Of a stretch of DNA of 64,000 bases, positions 34,990 to 45,879 are shown piece by piece; positions within the stretch are counted from its first letter, which is position 1; each line of letters opens with the position of its first letter. Both the position numbers and the translations under genes were made by a program. The stretch comes from Sclerodactyla briareus (lineage: Eukaryota > Echinodermata > Holothuroidea > Dendrochirotida > Sclerodactylidae), in contig JAODTK010005611.1 in NCBI GenBank assembly GCA_026419785.1, forward strand, positions 345,001-409,000. The letters run 5' to 3'. Below the pieces are notes generated by a model. That model was not told where the DNA came from. It worked only from the letters and a program-made list of their open reading frames with translations, and ran no database searches.

Positions 34990-35400
34990 GCCATGGAATT
35001 TACCCATACGACCTGGGAATCATGGCAGGCTCCACCTAAAGGGATAGGATAATGCGTATTTTACAGCCCTGATTACTATATCGGATTGTTTTATTTAATT
35101 CGTGGGAATCGGCTCCGTAGTCTCAGTCGCGGGTTTCAGAGAATCCGATTGCTGTAATGAATTTGGCATCCATTTAAATGGAGGTAAGATGACTGGCTTG
35201 GACTGATCCATTAAGTTGATTAGGTTAATCCTCCCCAAGTCGTTGTACATATCTTACACCAAACGTTTGCAACTATTGTATTAGTGATCCCATAACTGAT
35301 AAATGTAGTATAATCCCCACCCCAGTTAATTGCTGCATGTTGATTGTTCTCTAACATCCTAGATGATTTTGGCTAACGGTTATTTTACAGACTATTATTG
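34990..35400 (+). repeat. Duplicated intron block (partner at 36590-36960)
   Basis: GATTACTATATCGGATTG, TAGTCTCAGTCGCGG, CTTGGACTGATCC and GACTATTATTGGACGT match 36620-36960 in order. No coding content. Confidence 0.65.
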
Positions 35401-35499
35401 GACGTACCTTAACTACCTAAACCTAAGGACACAATCCTTAGCTAAACCCGAAGATTGGAAATTGAGTTCACAGGTTCTACATCTATGTCTAATCTACAA

Positions 35500-36580
35500 T
35501 AATAAATCTCAATGTCAGTTCACTCACTTAAAAGTTTCGTCCAATTTGGGGTTCCGAGGGACCAATTTTGTCTTGTAATATGCCTGGTAGGGGATTAGTT
35601 TGATCAAATATGCAAGGTTACCGCTCCGATCATTTAATTCGCCACATTACAGCCTTCCACAGAAGAACGACGATTCCAATGTTCGGTGACCAAGCATCCG
35701 TGAACGGCCGCATAATTTTTCTCGAAACGTGCAATCCATTTTTGCACTACTGAATGCAACAGTTTCCCCCTCCCTCTTACAAACGTGAGATGATCAGTTT
35801 ATCCTGGTTAATTTCCAGCCACCCCGCATGTGGACCAGATGAATTCTATTGTGCATCGAATGAGAATTGTATCTCGCATCTTCTAGTTTGTGATGGAGAG
35901 GAACAATGCTCGCGGTTCAGGACGAAGCGGAATGTGATCAAGTTAACAGTTAAGCACAACCATACGTTGGACTATAAACCACCACCGAAGCAAAATTTAT
36001 TCCAGTTCCAAATGTCACGTCTGGAACTGTGTTCAGCGGAGGAAGAGCGGTCAGACGGAGATAAGAAGTAATATTGTCGTGCATTTGGTTCTGTCTGTCT
36101 GTCCTCCGTCCGTCCGTGCTTTGACAAGGATGTCTCACATGCCCCGAACCGCTACATCAGTGTGTTTACTTCCTTCCCATTCGTCTTTAATTTTATGTCT
36201 AAGCGTGTCTGCGAACTTTGTATACTAATATATGCTGCAACGGGTTGTGTCAAGTTAAGGCTATGTGGTCCCGTGGTTAAGGGCGTCTGACAGGCAATCA
36301 TGAGGCATCCGGTCCGTGGTCAAGTCAACCAATAAAAACACAAAAACGGAGTATAGAACATAGAGTTTTTGCTGCTCCGCACATGCGCAGGCGTACAGTA
36401 CATAGAAATCGGCAACGTTAACAATCGGCCAACTACAACAATCGCGTCAAGGCATGTATAACCCGGGATGTCAATGTTCAAGTTTTGTTCCACCTTCCCT
36501 CTCTAGTGAATCCGAAGATAACACATTGAGGCGTGAGCCCGTTCATATGTAAGTAGGATACAAACCGAAGAATATTGTCC
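35500..36580 (+). repeat. Tandem segmental duplication, unit C
   Basis: Matches 30490-31500: TTTCGTCCAATTTGGGG, ACTGAATGCAACAGTTTCC, the LDLa exon, TCTG words, tRNA-like head and GAGCCCGTTCATATGTAA. It lacks the minus-strand SINE and second LDLa exon. Confidence 0.7.
35819..35941 (+). CDS. LDLa domain exon, best preserved
   Basis: After GGTTAATTTCCAG the exon reads HPACGPDEFYCASNENC, ISHLLVCDGEEQCS in one clean frame, with five of six cysteines. A base lost in CTCGCGGTTCAGG shifts the end, which otherwise encodes SDEAECDQ. The donor area reads ATCAAGTTAACAG where the sister exon has ATCAGGTAACAG, so the donor is weakened by a G-to-A change or an indel. This is the reference LDLa module of the window. 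Confidence 0.85.
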
Positions 36581-37839
36581 ATAGGGAATGGATAATGGTA
36601 TGTACAGCCATGATTACGTATCGGATTGTTTATATAATCGTGGAAATTGGCTCACGTAGTCTCAGTCGCAGTTCGAGAAATACGATGCTGGAATGAATGG
36701 CATCGTTAAATGGATGTAAGATGCACTGGCCTTGGACTGATCCTTATTATCTGATAGGTGAATCCCAATTGCGATTGTACATACCTTACAAACGTTTGCA
36801 CTATTTGTATAGGAGACATAACGGATATAATTGATTACTAATCCACCACCCCATTCTATAGTGCTGAGATATGAATAATTACGGGTGTCTGTTGCATTGT
36901 TACTAACATTCCAAGAGGGTTGCTACGGTTTGTTTTACAGGACTATTATTGGACTTAATTGAAATAAATATTCCTATGCTGTGGATTGAAACAATATGGC
37001 ATGATAGGTGGAAGCCAGAAAAAATGATATTTCATCTGAAGGAGATTATTCTTCGGTAGGGGCGCTGACACCTTCAATTCTCACTTATAAGAATGAATTG
37101 ACAGAGAAAGGCATACATTTTTTTTTTTTTAAACATAACATTAAACAGGAAAACTTGGGGCTACCTCACTCAAATTATGCGTGGGTAGGTGGTGGTTGTG
37201 TGTTGGGTGTGTGCACTTGTTACACCAAAGCGAGGATCCTTTTATGCAGGCGTCAAACGCTATCTTCACCCTACCCTCCTCAAGCCTTACCTTATCACTT
37301 TTCCACTGGAACAATCGGCGAAGATTCCCACCATGTTTGGCAAAAGATGAAGATTCACGAATGTGAATTTGTCAGTCGCGCGTACATCAGTGGACATAAT
37401 TCACTAAGTCGAAGATTCACCAATCTATAGAACAGTGTTAGGCCAAGATTCCCCAACTATAGGAAATAAAATTTATCATAAATTTAATAATGCCGAAATT
37501 GTTCTTCATCGATTGAGGCACACGTCAATGGTGAATTTCTTCTATGAGGGAAGCTAGGAATGTTAATTTCTACTCGCCAAGACGACTAAACGCTACGTGT
37601 TGACGTTAGTGTTATGTGGCCCAGGCGCCTGTGGTCCCTTGCGAATTCCGAAATGGAAGGGTCAATCGAATGGAATGGAGTGGTGGTCTGAACAGTGCGT
37701 CACCCTTTCTCTGAGGATGACCATTCTCGGGTATAGCAGTTAGTAACCGCGAAATTGGTGGTGAGGGCAACCCAGCTTCTGTCCACCACAACTAAAGAGG
37801 GCCCATGTGGACAGTCATATCGTGTGGTTTAAATCGTGT

Positions 37840-38180
37840 TCACAGGCACCCTTCACCTGTTGTTTAGGACTAACAACGCCCACATCCAACGATTTTTGTT
37901 GCAAAATCCGACGAAGTTAGGAAAATTGACGAGGAAAAAACACAAATTGACCTCTTGTGACTTGAATTCAACATTGCAGTTGGACATCTGTGTCCCCACC
38001 GACCACGTTTTGTGTGAATCGGACAAACCCTGCATTTTTGCTAGGAAAAACACAACATTTGGACTTCCGGTGACTTGAAATCACAGTCATGTTTTTGGAC
38101 CAACGTTTGTCCCACCCCACCGTGTGAACCTGCAAAATAGAGGGACACAGGACACGGCCAGTGACAGTGATGCTTATTAT
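37840..38180 (+). repeat. Dispersed repeat (partner at 15640-15930)
   Basis: Contains two internal related blocks with CACAAATTGACCTC / CACAACATTTGGAC and GTGTGAATCGGAC words, ending in AAATAGAGGGACAC. Order matches the partner. Confidence 0.5.
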
Positions 38181-39034
38181 AGCCTAATTATCATTCAATC
38201 CTCGACATGAAACGTCCGTGTTTGCAGTTGAGCTGGACCTCAAATGCTCGAACATTTGTACTGCTAACAGTTGGTGTAGCTTGCTTGCTGATATTCATCT
38301 CCCTCCTCATTTCGGAAGGGGGTGGGGGCTGGGTTAACTGAAATTTACCTCAGGACATTTTGTCTCGACTGTCCACATGACATTCGCCCCGCTTCAGAAC
38401 AGCAGCACCAAAACCGTACCATGTTGCAAGTTCCCAGAATTCAGAATTCCCACCCACTACATGTGAACTTTTACCCAGTGTTCTCAGCAGTCCATAATGG
38501 TTATTCATGTTTCTCTCTCAGTATAAGTACGATATCGACTGATCAGTGTTTGCTGCATTTACATCTCTTTGATTACTCACTCCAAAACTGCTGCTTGGTT
38601 TCTAATTTACAATTGTATGCCTGACATTCTTTCCCGTTCCCTGTTTCAATTGAGTCGTAACAAATCATGTTTGCTCCTAAACTAGGAGTAAACTTTCCCA
38701 TGTGTGTTTAATGTCGTATTTGCCTATAGGTTGTAGGTAACACATTCAAAAGTTCAAGTTACGATCTCAAGTTGAGAATTACATGGCTTAGGAATGTAGC
38801 ATAACAACAAACTGTAGCTAATGTGAAACTAGACATCGCCTGGCGGGTAACATCGCCAAAACGTTTGTTTGATTTTTTTTATCCCCACTTTCGATCAATC
38901 AGAGGGTGACTGGTTCGCCTTTTTTTAACGAAGGGGATTCATGACCCCCAGGAAGTGGGAGGTTGTTCAGCATGCACACACCATGTGCAAATATGCCCCA
39001 AATATCAAATCTCCCCCCCCCTCCCCCAAAACAA

Positions 39035-39340
39035 ACAACATGGCTGCCGGAGGGGTCGAATAGGGCGATAAACAAAAGTTGGTCTCGAAATGATCGCAGT
39101 GCTTCAAAACGCGCGAATAAGTGAAAAATCAGTTCGCAAAAAAATCCAAAATCAAAAATCCAAAAACCATATTCAAATTCTGCGGAAAAATGATTTTCGC
39201 GAAAATTCAAAAAGCTGCCGGGTGGGTTTGTATGGGGCGAAAACAAAAACTGGTCTTTAAACGATCGCCAGCTTCAGAACGCGCAAATCAGCGGAAAATT
39301 CAGTTTCGCAAAGAATTCGAAATGGCCGCCGTCTGAGCGG
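39035..39340 (+). repeat. Tandem duplication of about 185 bases, two copies
   Basis: GGCTGCCGG, GGGGCGA-type words, AAAACTGGTCT, TTCAGAACGCGC and CAGTTTCGCAAA occur at 39040-39140 and again at 39215-39315. A third GGCCGCCGCC word follows at 39480. Confidence 0.6.
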
Positions 39341-40685
39341 CTGGGGCGACGCCCACCCACTTTTTTTTTATCCATTCAAGATTGTCATTAGACGATCATG
39401 TGTGAGTATGAATCCGACAAGGCACTATAGGAGTTATTGTACAAATACTATCACATCAGTTTCGTTGTGAAAATTCAGATGGCCGCCGCCAGAGTGGTAC
39501 TGCATGAGACGGCCCACTTTCGACCTCATCAGAGATTCTGTAAGGGCGGATTGTATGCCACGAGTTTCATGTTAAATTCGGACATTGCCATCAGAGAAGT
39601 CATTGCGTTCACACGAAAAATCTTCCGGCGGACGCGGCGGCGGCGGAGACGACGCTGCCAAAAACCATAATATCATTAGTTGAATACTCTTGCAGTCTAT
39701 AGCGATCTTATGGATTCGGATCATTATTTTGGTTTGGTGTCATTAGGGTTGGGGTTCTGCAAAAATTACATAATGTTTTTTTTTTTTTCAGATAACCCGT
39801 TGGTAGAGTACTTTATTGATTTCACCGGTTTCGGGCATTAGTCGATGGGATTTATCCATGATAAACTTCTCACTGTGAAATCTGGAAATTACCAGCTAAA
39901 AAGAGCACCTAGGGACTATGTCTGTTTAATTTGTCATGACTGCATGATAACAATCTGATCATATTGCATACCGCACGAGTATCAAGGTAATTTTATTGGG
40001 TCGACAGTGCACGAGGAACGGGACAGAAATTCATATTCTTTGGCTTAACATTCGAACAGGGAGATGAATCAACGGACATATCGAACAACTTTTGAAACAA
40101 CCAAAGCAATGCCAATTTTTTTGAGCGTTATCGTATGTAGTCACGACACAAGAGTGCAAGCATGGAGACACATACAGTGGCCGACTGGCTGCTCAGTTGA
40201 CTGACGTGCAGTTAGCTGTGAATGCCCATGTGACGAAATCGGTGGCTTTCAGCTAGTGACAGCATGCAAAGATCGCGCTGACTAAAGATTCACGAGGGAG
40301 TTAACACACGACGGCACCGCACGCTCTGCCGAGGCTCCGTAATGGTACATCTTTATTCACGTTGGGTCGTAGGCCTGTCAGAAAGAGTGTGGTTGAGAGA
40401 AACTATTTTGAAGCTTTTTACAATCTGCATTTCCGTAGTAGTTGGAAATGGTACAATGCACAAATGATATGGGTCAGACTGCTATGAATGTTCTACCCTT
40501 TTAAAATGTTTTCCATCATATTCGTTGCCTATGTGGTGTATTTCAGAGTGAAAATATTGCAGTGACAATTGCAGAGATCGTGACCGGAATATAAACCACA
40601 AAAGGCAGGCCCAAAGTGTCGGATGGCGACCGCGACGTTGTAGCGGTGTGGGAGTTATATATATGTATGAAATAAAAATCCAATC

Positions 40686-41909
40686 CACTGGCGTAGCCAG
40701 GAATGTTGATGGGGGGGGCCATGGGTTCCCCCTCCCCTTTGGAAAATTTTGCATTTGTAGGAACCCTCAGATGAAATATGGTTCAACATTTGCCATCATT
40801 TGAAGTCAATTTTTTGTCCTATACAAAAACTCTGTTCTTGGGAAGTGGTCAAATTTTCTCATTTCACGTGGCTTCAGATCATAGGGTACAGGACTCTTCT
40901 ATTTTTTTGGGGGGGGGGGCAGAAAAAATTCCCAAAATCTGAAAGCCCATGAGGAAAAGTACTACGCGCGCTAAAACGCGCGAAAAATTGCTGTTTTGTG
41001 ACAATTCCTCCTGAATTTCGCTGTTGTCTGAATTGTGATCATTTTCTGCCTGTATATTCGGTCCAATTTTATCCTTTTCGGCTCCCTCCTTTCGGACGAA
41101 TGAATCAACTGTCTGGTAAATGGTAGAATTATGGCCATGCATTCAGCGGGCCGGGATGTACCCAGGAGCTGATAGACAAAGGATCAACAATTGCAATAAC
41201 CCAAAAAACTAACTAATTTTCCCGAATCTCGCAATAGTTAATTATCGGTTTGTATTAAGAGCAGACAACAAACCACGGCGTACTACTGCCGCAAGAAGCA
41301 GCAAAAATTCCTTTGCGCATTGCTTGGATATCATCTATGTATCCCCCTATCGGGTACGGCGGGTACGGGGGTCAAATGTCTGGGAGGGGTTTTTCATCAT
41401 TCTGCCCACGGTTTTTGCCCGAAATGGGAGGGCTAGCTAGTGCCCTCCCCCCCCTGTACCCCCTATGGTGGTGGGGTATTGACCAAACAATTGAAATAGT
41501 CAAGCAATCTGACTGGGAATGAGGACGCGGGAACAGCATAGTGACAACTCTTGTTGGAGGGGTATCTACGCCCCCCCCCCCCCCCCGTATGCCAATGTCT
41601 TATATGATCTAAAGAAACTTGCCGGAACTCCAAATGGGTAAAAAAAATGTGTAAATATAAAGGGTACCCCTGCGCGCGAAGCGGCGCAATATTTTTGCAC
41701 ACATTTGGATTGACCAAAAAATAAATTGGCTGTAGAGGAGAATTCGAGCAATTTGACTAGCCCAAATTTGGAGGGAAAGAGAGAGGCCTCAATAAGTGCA
41801 AAATGTTGTTGTCAGTAAGTGAAAAATTGAAAAAAATTTTTGGGGGGGAATTCGATTGGGGGGGGGGGGGGCATGGCCCCAGTGGCCCCCCCTCCTGGCT
41901 ACGCCAATG
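40686..41909. mobile_element. 1.2-kb element with terminal inverted repeats and 8-base target duplication
   Basis: The left end CACTGGCGTAGCCAGGA is mirrored by the right end TCCTGGCTACGCCAATG. Subterminal G and C runs follow each end. The flanks ATCCAATC (40678-40685) and ATCCAAATC (41910-41918) look like an 8-base duplication with one extra A. GC palindromes (ACGCGCGCTAAAACGCGCG and GCGCGCGAAGCGGCGC) lie inside. No transposase frame is present, so this is a non-autonomous DNA transposon; the superfamily is not decided. Confidence 0.75.
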
Positions 41910-43019
41910 ATCCAAATCAGTATTAAACGTCGTTCTTCACGAACTTAGAAAATAGCGGAAGTAATATTATATCTGAGAATTTTGTATCAATGCACAGTCT
42001 ACTGATGGCGCTGGGGCGCTGGCGGGGATAATGATTTGTCGTAGCCGGCCTCCAGGCGGGAGGCACGCGATCTGTACTGTCTCACGCAGTATTTTCTGAA
42101 AATTGATTCTTGAACATGACATCTGCAGATATGACGCGCGTTCGACACCGCTATTGTTTTTCAGTCGGCGCAGATTATCAGGGGTTCAGTAGCGCTAGTC
42201 AAAAGATACGCAACCACAAAAATATGTACGTGAGATCACCCACCCCGAAACATTCTTTCGGACAAGTTCGCGTCGAATCTGCGATGCAGCTTGAGGAGTG
42301 TAATGTGAAGATAAAGATTTACATTTGAAGTGCATTAGTTGTTTGCATGGTGACTGATGAAACATTACAGAACTCGACCCTTGAACCGAGTGACATAAGC
42401 TAATAACCCTCCTCAACGACAGATGCCACATTCTTGTGGCCGTTTATACTGCGCACTGGAAGTTATTTTATCGAAATGAAATGATTTAAATATTCGCATC
42501 TCTCATTTTCATTGTCGAATTCGGGATTTTCCCCCGCCCCCAGGCAAATAGTGTAGACTGAAATAACTTTCAATGATCCAAAATCGCTCAATCTCGACAG
42601 AAAACGAAAGATTCAAAGTTTATATGAAATCTGTTCAAAGTTTTTGAAAACGTGGATCGTTGAATATTTTCCGTTGTCGGCCCGATTGGGCTACGTATTT
42701 TACGTTTCCTGTGAAATTTTTCTGAGAAAAATTATGTATCCATAATACTCCTCCAGACATTGCAATTTTTGTAAAGTATTAGCCTCTCCAACCGTCGCTG
42801 GTGTCTCGAGTTACGCGTTCAAAAGTCCGTTCCCAGTACAATTGAAACGACTTCAAGGTCAAATACCAACTGGTCCAGGAGATGCTCCCTTGGGAGAAGC
42901 GGCTTGATTTTTTAGTCCGTGAACTGGCGTGAACCGCGGCTCGTCAAGTTTCACATTGTCCCCGTTCAAGGGGAAGGAAATTTCTAATGAGCAAGCACTG
43001 GTAGGTATCAGGACCCTTG

Positions 43020-43330
43020 TATAACTACAAGGTTTAGGCTGGGATTCCGAAGATGCGTATGCGGGTCCCGGGCTGGCTGTGAAATCACATATTTACCGGA
43101 ACAACGTTTTGTTTCGGAAGAGAAAACACTGTTTATGCAAAAAGCCAGAAAATGCAGCAGCCCATGCATATGTCGTTGCTAGCTTTTTAAAAGAAGATAT
43201 TCCATAGAATTCATTCGTCGTGATACGCACCATATACTCTTGACATGTGCTTTTTCGCGCCCCTTTTGTGTTGGTTGGCTTCATTTATCTTTATTTTGCC
43301 TCTGTGGACCAATATCATCTTGTCAACTGA
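43020..43330. repeat. Foldback repeat copy
   Basis: AGGCTGGGATTCCGAAGATGC, GAGAAAACACTGTTT and CCCATGCATATGTCGTTG match the copies at 23000-23200 and 29870-30020. Confidence 0.5.
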
Positions 43331-43416
43331 ATCCCAGGATGCGTATCCGAATCGTGATTTACGTGAATGACGGGAGCCAGTGTTCCTGAAAATGACCTAT
43401 TTGTTCCACCGATGTC

Positions 43417-43506
43417 AATATATATATATATATATATATATAATATTCTATATATAGATATAGATATATTATATATATTAATATGATCTATTTATATATA
43501 TAATAA
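43417..43506. repeat. TA-rich microsatellite
   Basis: About 90 bases of TA and TATAGATA repeats between two pieces of foldback repeat. Confidence 0.85.
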
Positions 43507-43695
43507 TGGAATGAACAACCAACACCGAATAGGCGACGAAATGAGCGCATGCGCAAGGCGTAAACGGATGCGATCTCAACCGTCTTCGGAACCTGACAGG
43601 ACACGGGATAACACATTGCAAGAAGTACAATACAGACGAAATTCCACTATCTAGCAATTTCAATTATGTTCTCCTTATTCACGAGTGTTTTCCAG

Positions 43696-43813
43696 CAGTG
43701 GATCACGAGGAGAGTTCCAATGCCCATCCAACAATGAATGCATTCCGGAAAGTTGGGTATGCGACGGCCAGGCGATTGTGTGAACGGCACGGACGAAGTT
43801 GGTTGTCAAGATA
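43696..43813 (+). CDS. LDLa domain exon
   Basis: Between GTTTTCCAG and AGATA|GTAGGT. Frames read SGSRGEFQCPSNNECIPES, WVCDG and, after one missing base, DCVNGTDEVGCQD. The first cysteine of the usual six (normally before GEF) reads Ser or Gly here. EFQC, ECIP, WVC, DC and GC are present, and NGTDE replaces DGSDE, which keeps the calcium-binding Asp and Glu. The same VNGTDE end occurs in the next exon, marking a subfamily. Confidence 0.8.
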
Positions 43814-44198
43814 GTAGGTCATGTGCTTGATGATAACCTTTCGAGAGAGGAAAGTGAAACACAAACGAACTGGAAAAGTTAACAATCGTTCACTGGTCAC
43901 CCCAAAACCGCGCGTTCCCCGTGTAGATCTTCCGCTTTTGTTGCTAATTTACAGCGAAACTGCGCGTAGCTACAACTCCCAAAGTCGTCTGTGATGCCGT
44001 TGCGCCGCCTTGTAGAATGCCAATATACAAACTACTGTCACAACCAACTATTCCCCTTAAGAACAACTACTTGGGGATGATTTTTGCGACATTCGAACTT
44101 GGGAGACTCTAACGTTTGCAAAACTAAACAATACAGAACAAATTTCCAGGGTCGAAACGCTTTGCATACTTTGAAGCTTGAGCACCCCTTTTTTCATG

Positions 44199-44319
44199 TG
44201 TGTGCCCGGGGTACGAGTTCCCAGTTGTCTGCCGACAACACTTGTATCCGGACGTTGGGTTGTGCGACGGACAGGAAGATTGTGTGAACGGAACGGACGA
44301 ACACGGTTGTCGGGAAAGA
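44199..44319 (+). CDS. LDLa domain exon with damaged acceptor
   Basis: The encoded words are CARG, YEFPVVC in a shifted frame, NTCI, PDVGLCDGQEDCVNGTDEHG and C. This is a complete LDLa cysteine set. The expected acceptor reads TTTTTTCATG, which would be TTTTTTCAG if one T is an insertion. The proposed donor AAGA|GTATTG is weak. The VNGTDE ending is shared with the exon 400 bases upstream, so the two probably arose by tandem duplication. Domain identity is firm; the splice sites are not. Confidence 0.72.
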
Positions 44320-44739
44320 GTATTGAATGAATCGATGCTAACCTGAAAATGATCCATAAAAAAAGCTACAACAGCGATGGTCCTGGATACCGGCTGAGCC
44401 ACCTGTCCATTACAAATGCTGATGAAACGAGCTCACATTATTGTGCTATTTTCTAATACCCTTCGCGTATCCTCGGTACCTCATACGAGGGGGTGGGAGG
44501 CAGACTGCCTTGGAGCCATCCGTTGGTGTTGATTCGATCCAACCCAACGTCACGCTATCGTGCCCTAAGACTAGACGCGGATCTCGACACCATTAAATGG
44601 CGGATTCTTACGAGTACAAACATGAGATGTTTCTAAATGAGATACGAGTGGTACGCAGAGGCAGAGACAAATTCCGTAAGAGAAAAAAAGTCATCTAAAT
44701 AAAATGGAACGACACGGAGAAGGCAAGAGTACCACGCGA

Positions 44740-44960
44740 ACCAATGTGGCATTGATGCTGCATCAAGGCTGATCGATTCCATGGAATATCTTCTTCATAA
44801 AGCCAATTTAGCGCCCTCATTCATATGAGTTGGCTCGATATTTACGGCCCATAGCTCATCATACAGTTTAATACCTTATCAAAAATCATCCCCCCCCCCT
44901 CGCAAAAATGTGGTTTTTACATCCGTACCGCACACTACATCCGCATCTATGGAATGCTAT
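44740..44960. repeat. Foldback repeat copy
   Basis: GGCATTGATGCTGCATCAA, CATGGAATATCTTCTTCAT and CCGCATCTATGGAATGCT match 22820-22850 and 26220-26280. Confidence 0.45.
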
Positions 44961-45301
44961 GAAAAGTCGCCAGGCGCACACACGCATACACACGCAGGTC
45001 AACTTAAATCCAACTTGTTCGGTTTATCTGAAAAGAAGTGAAGTCTACACTTCTGATAGGACCACCCCCCCCCCTTCTCACCGCACGCAATTAAGAGGAC
45101 ATTACTTGTGGCGATACGAGCACCATAAATTGGAATATTAATGAGCAATCAAGTATGACATATGTTGGCTCATTTTCGATGCTAAAAATTTGACATATAC
45201 GTAATTTCTAGCTATTCTTCAAGAGAAGCTTATAGATCACCTTTATCAGCACAGGAATAGAACAACTAATCGATTTTCCTTTCTGGTTTACACTCATCTA
45301 G

Positions 45302-45422
45302 CACCCTGCCGAGAGAGCAGTTTCCGGTGCGTAACCAGCGGCGAATGCATTCATGGAGCATGGGTCTGTGACATGAACGTGGATTGTCAGTACGGATACG
45401 GACGAGCAGGGATGTGAAGACC
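45302..45422 (+). CDS. LDLa domain exon
   Basis: After TACACTCATCTAG the exon reads PCRESSFRCVTSGECIHGA and WVCDMNVDCQYG in one frame, and after an extra base TDEQGCED to a CC|GTAAGT donor. All six cysteines are present. The central motif is GECIHGAWVCD. The extra base lies in GGATACGGACG. About 40 residues, normal for the family. Confidence 0.85.
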
Positions 45423-45879
45423 GTAAGTTTTCTAATGACTTCAGGGGAAGGGGAGGGGGCACACCAAGGTAGCTAGCAAATTCACACCACATATGATTTG
45501 AGAAATCGGCGGATCAAGTCCTTTATCCACATGTTTCAGCTGTTCCTATGATGAATACATAATTCCCATTGTGGTGGAATTCAGGTCGAAAGCAATTCGA
45601 GATCAACAGTAGTCCGAGTGTTAACGTTGTGAGTACGATATGTCCACAATGTTCCGCTTGAATCGGTCATAACCGTTCCGAACTTTCCTATTTCCGGAAT
45701 CGTTTGTATCAGCTGAGAAACAACTAAGCATTTTTGGCTTCCTGACCTGTGAACACGATAACTCATCCGGGCCGCGCTTGGTGCTTGCCTAGCTGCGGTA
45801 ACGAATTCATAAGTAGTGACGCCATGGCCCCATGTTTTAGAGGAGGATGAATTAGTTTTCTCATTACTAAAGGGGGTTA

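Larger units (their letters stand above)
36961..40677 (+). other. Stretch without exons
   Basis: Contains the dispersed repeat at 37840-38180 and a duplicated block at 39035-39340. No SRCR or LDLa motif was found. The 140-codon + frame at 37008-37430 has low complexity and no domain that I recognise. Confidence 0.4.
41910..43695 (+). other. Stretch without exons
   Basis: Holds a foldback repeat copy (43020-43330) and a TA tract (43417-43506). No domain recognised elsewhere. The segment ends with GTGTTTTCCAG, the acceptor of the next LDLa exon. Confidence 0.4.

Noticed and set aside
37008..37430. 140-codon + frame
   Set aside because: Includes a T run and shows no conserved motif; no supporting splice sites.
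42100..42330. Possible exon with LEECN before GTGAAG
   Set aside because: Only one LDLa-like word at the end, no cysteine pattern upstream, and a weak donor.
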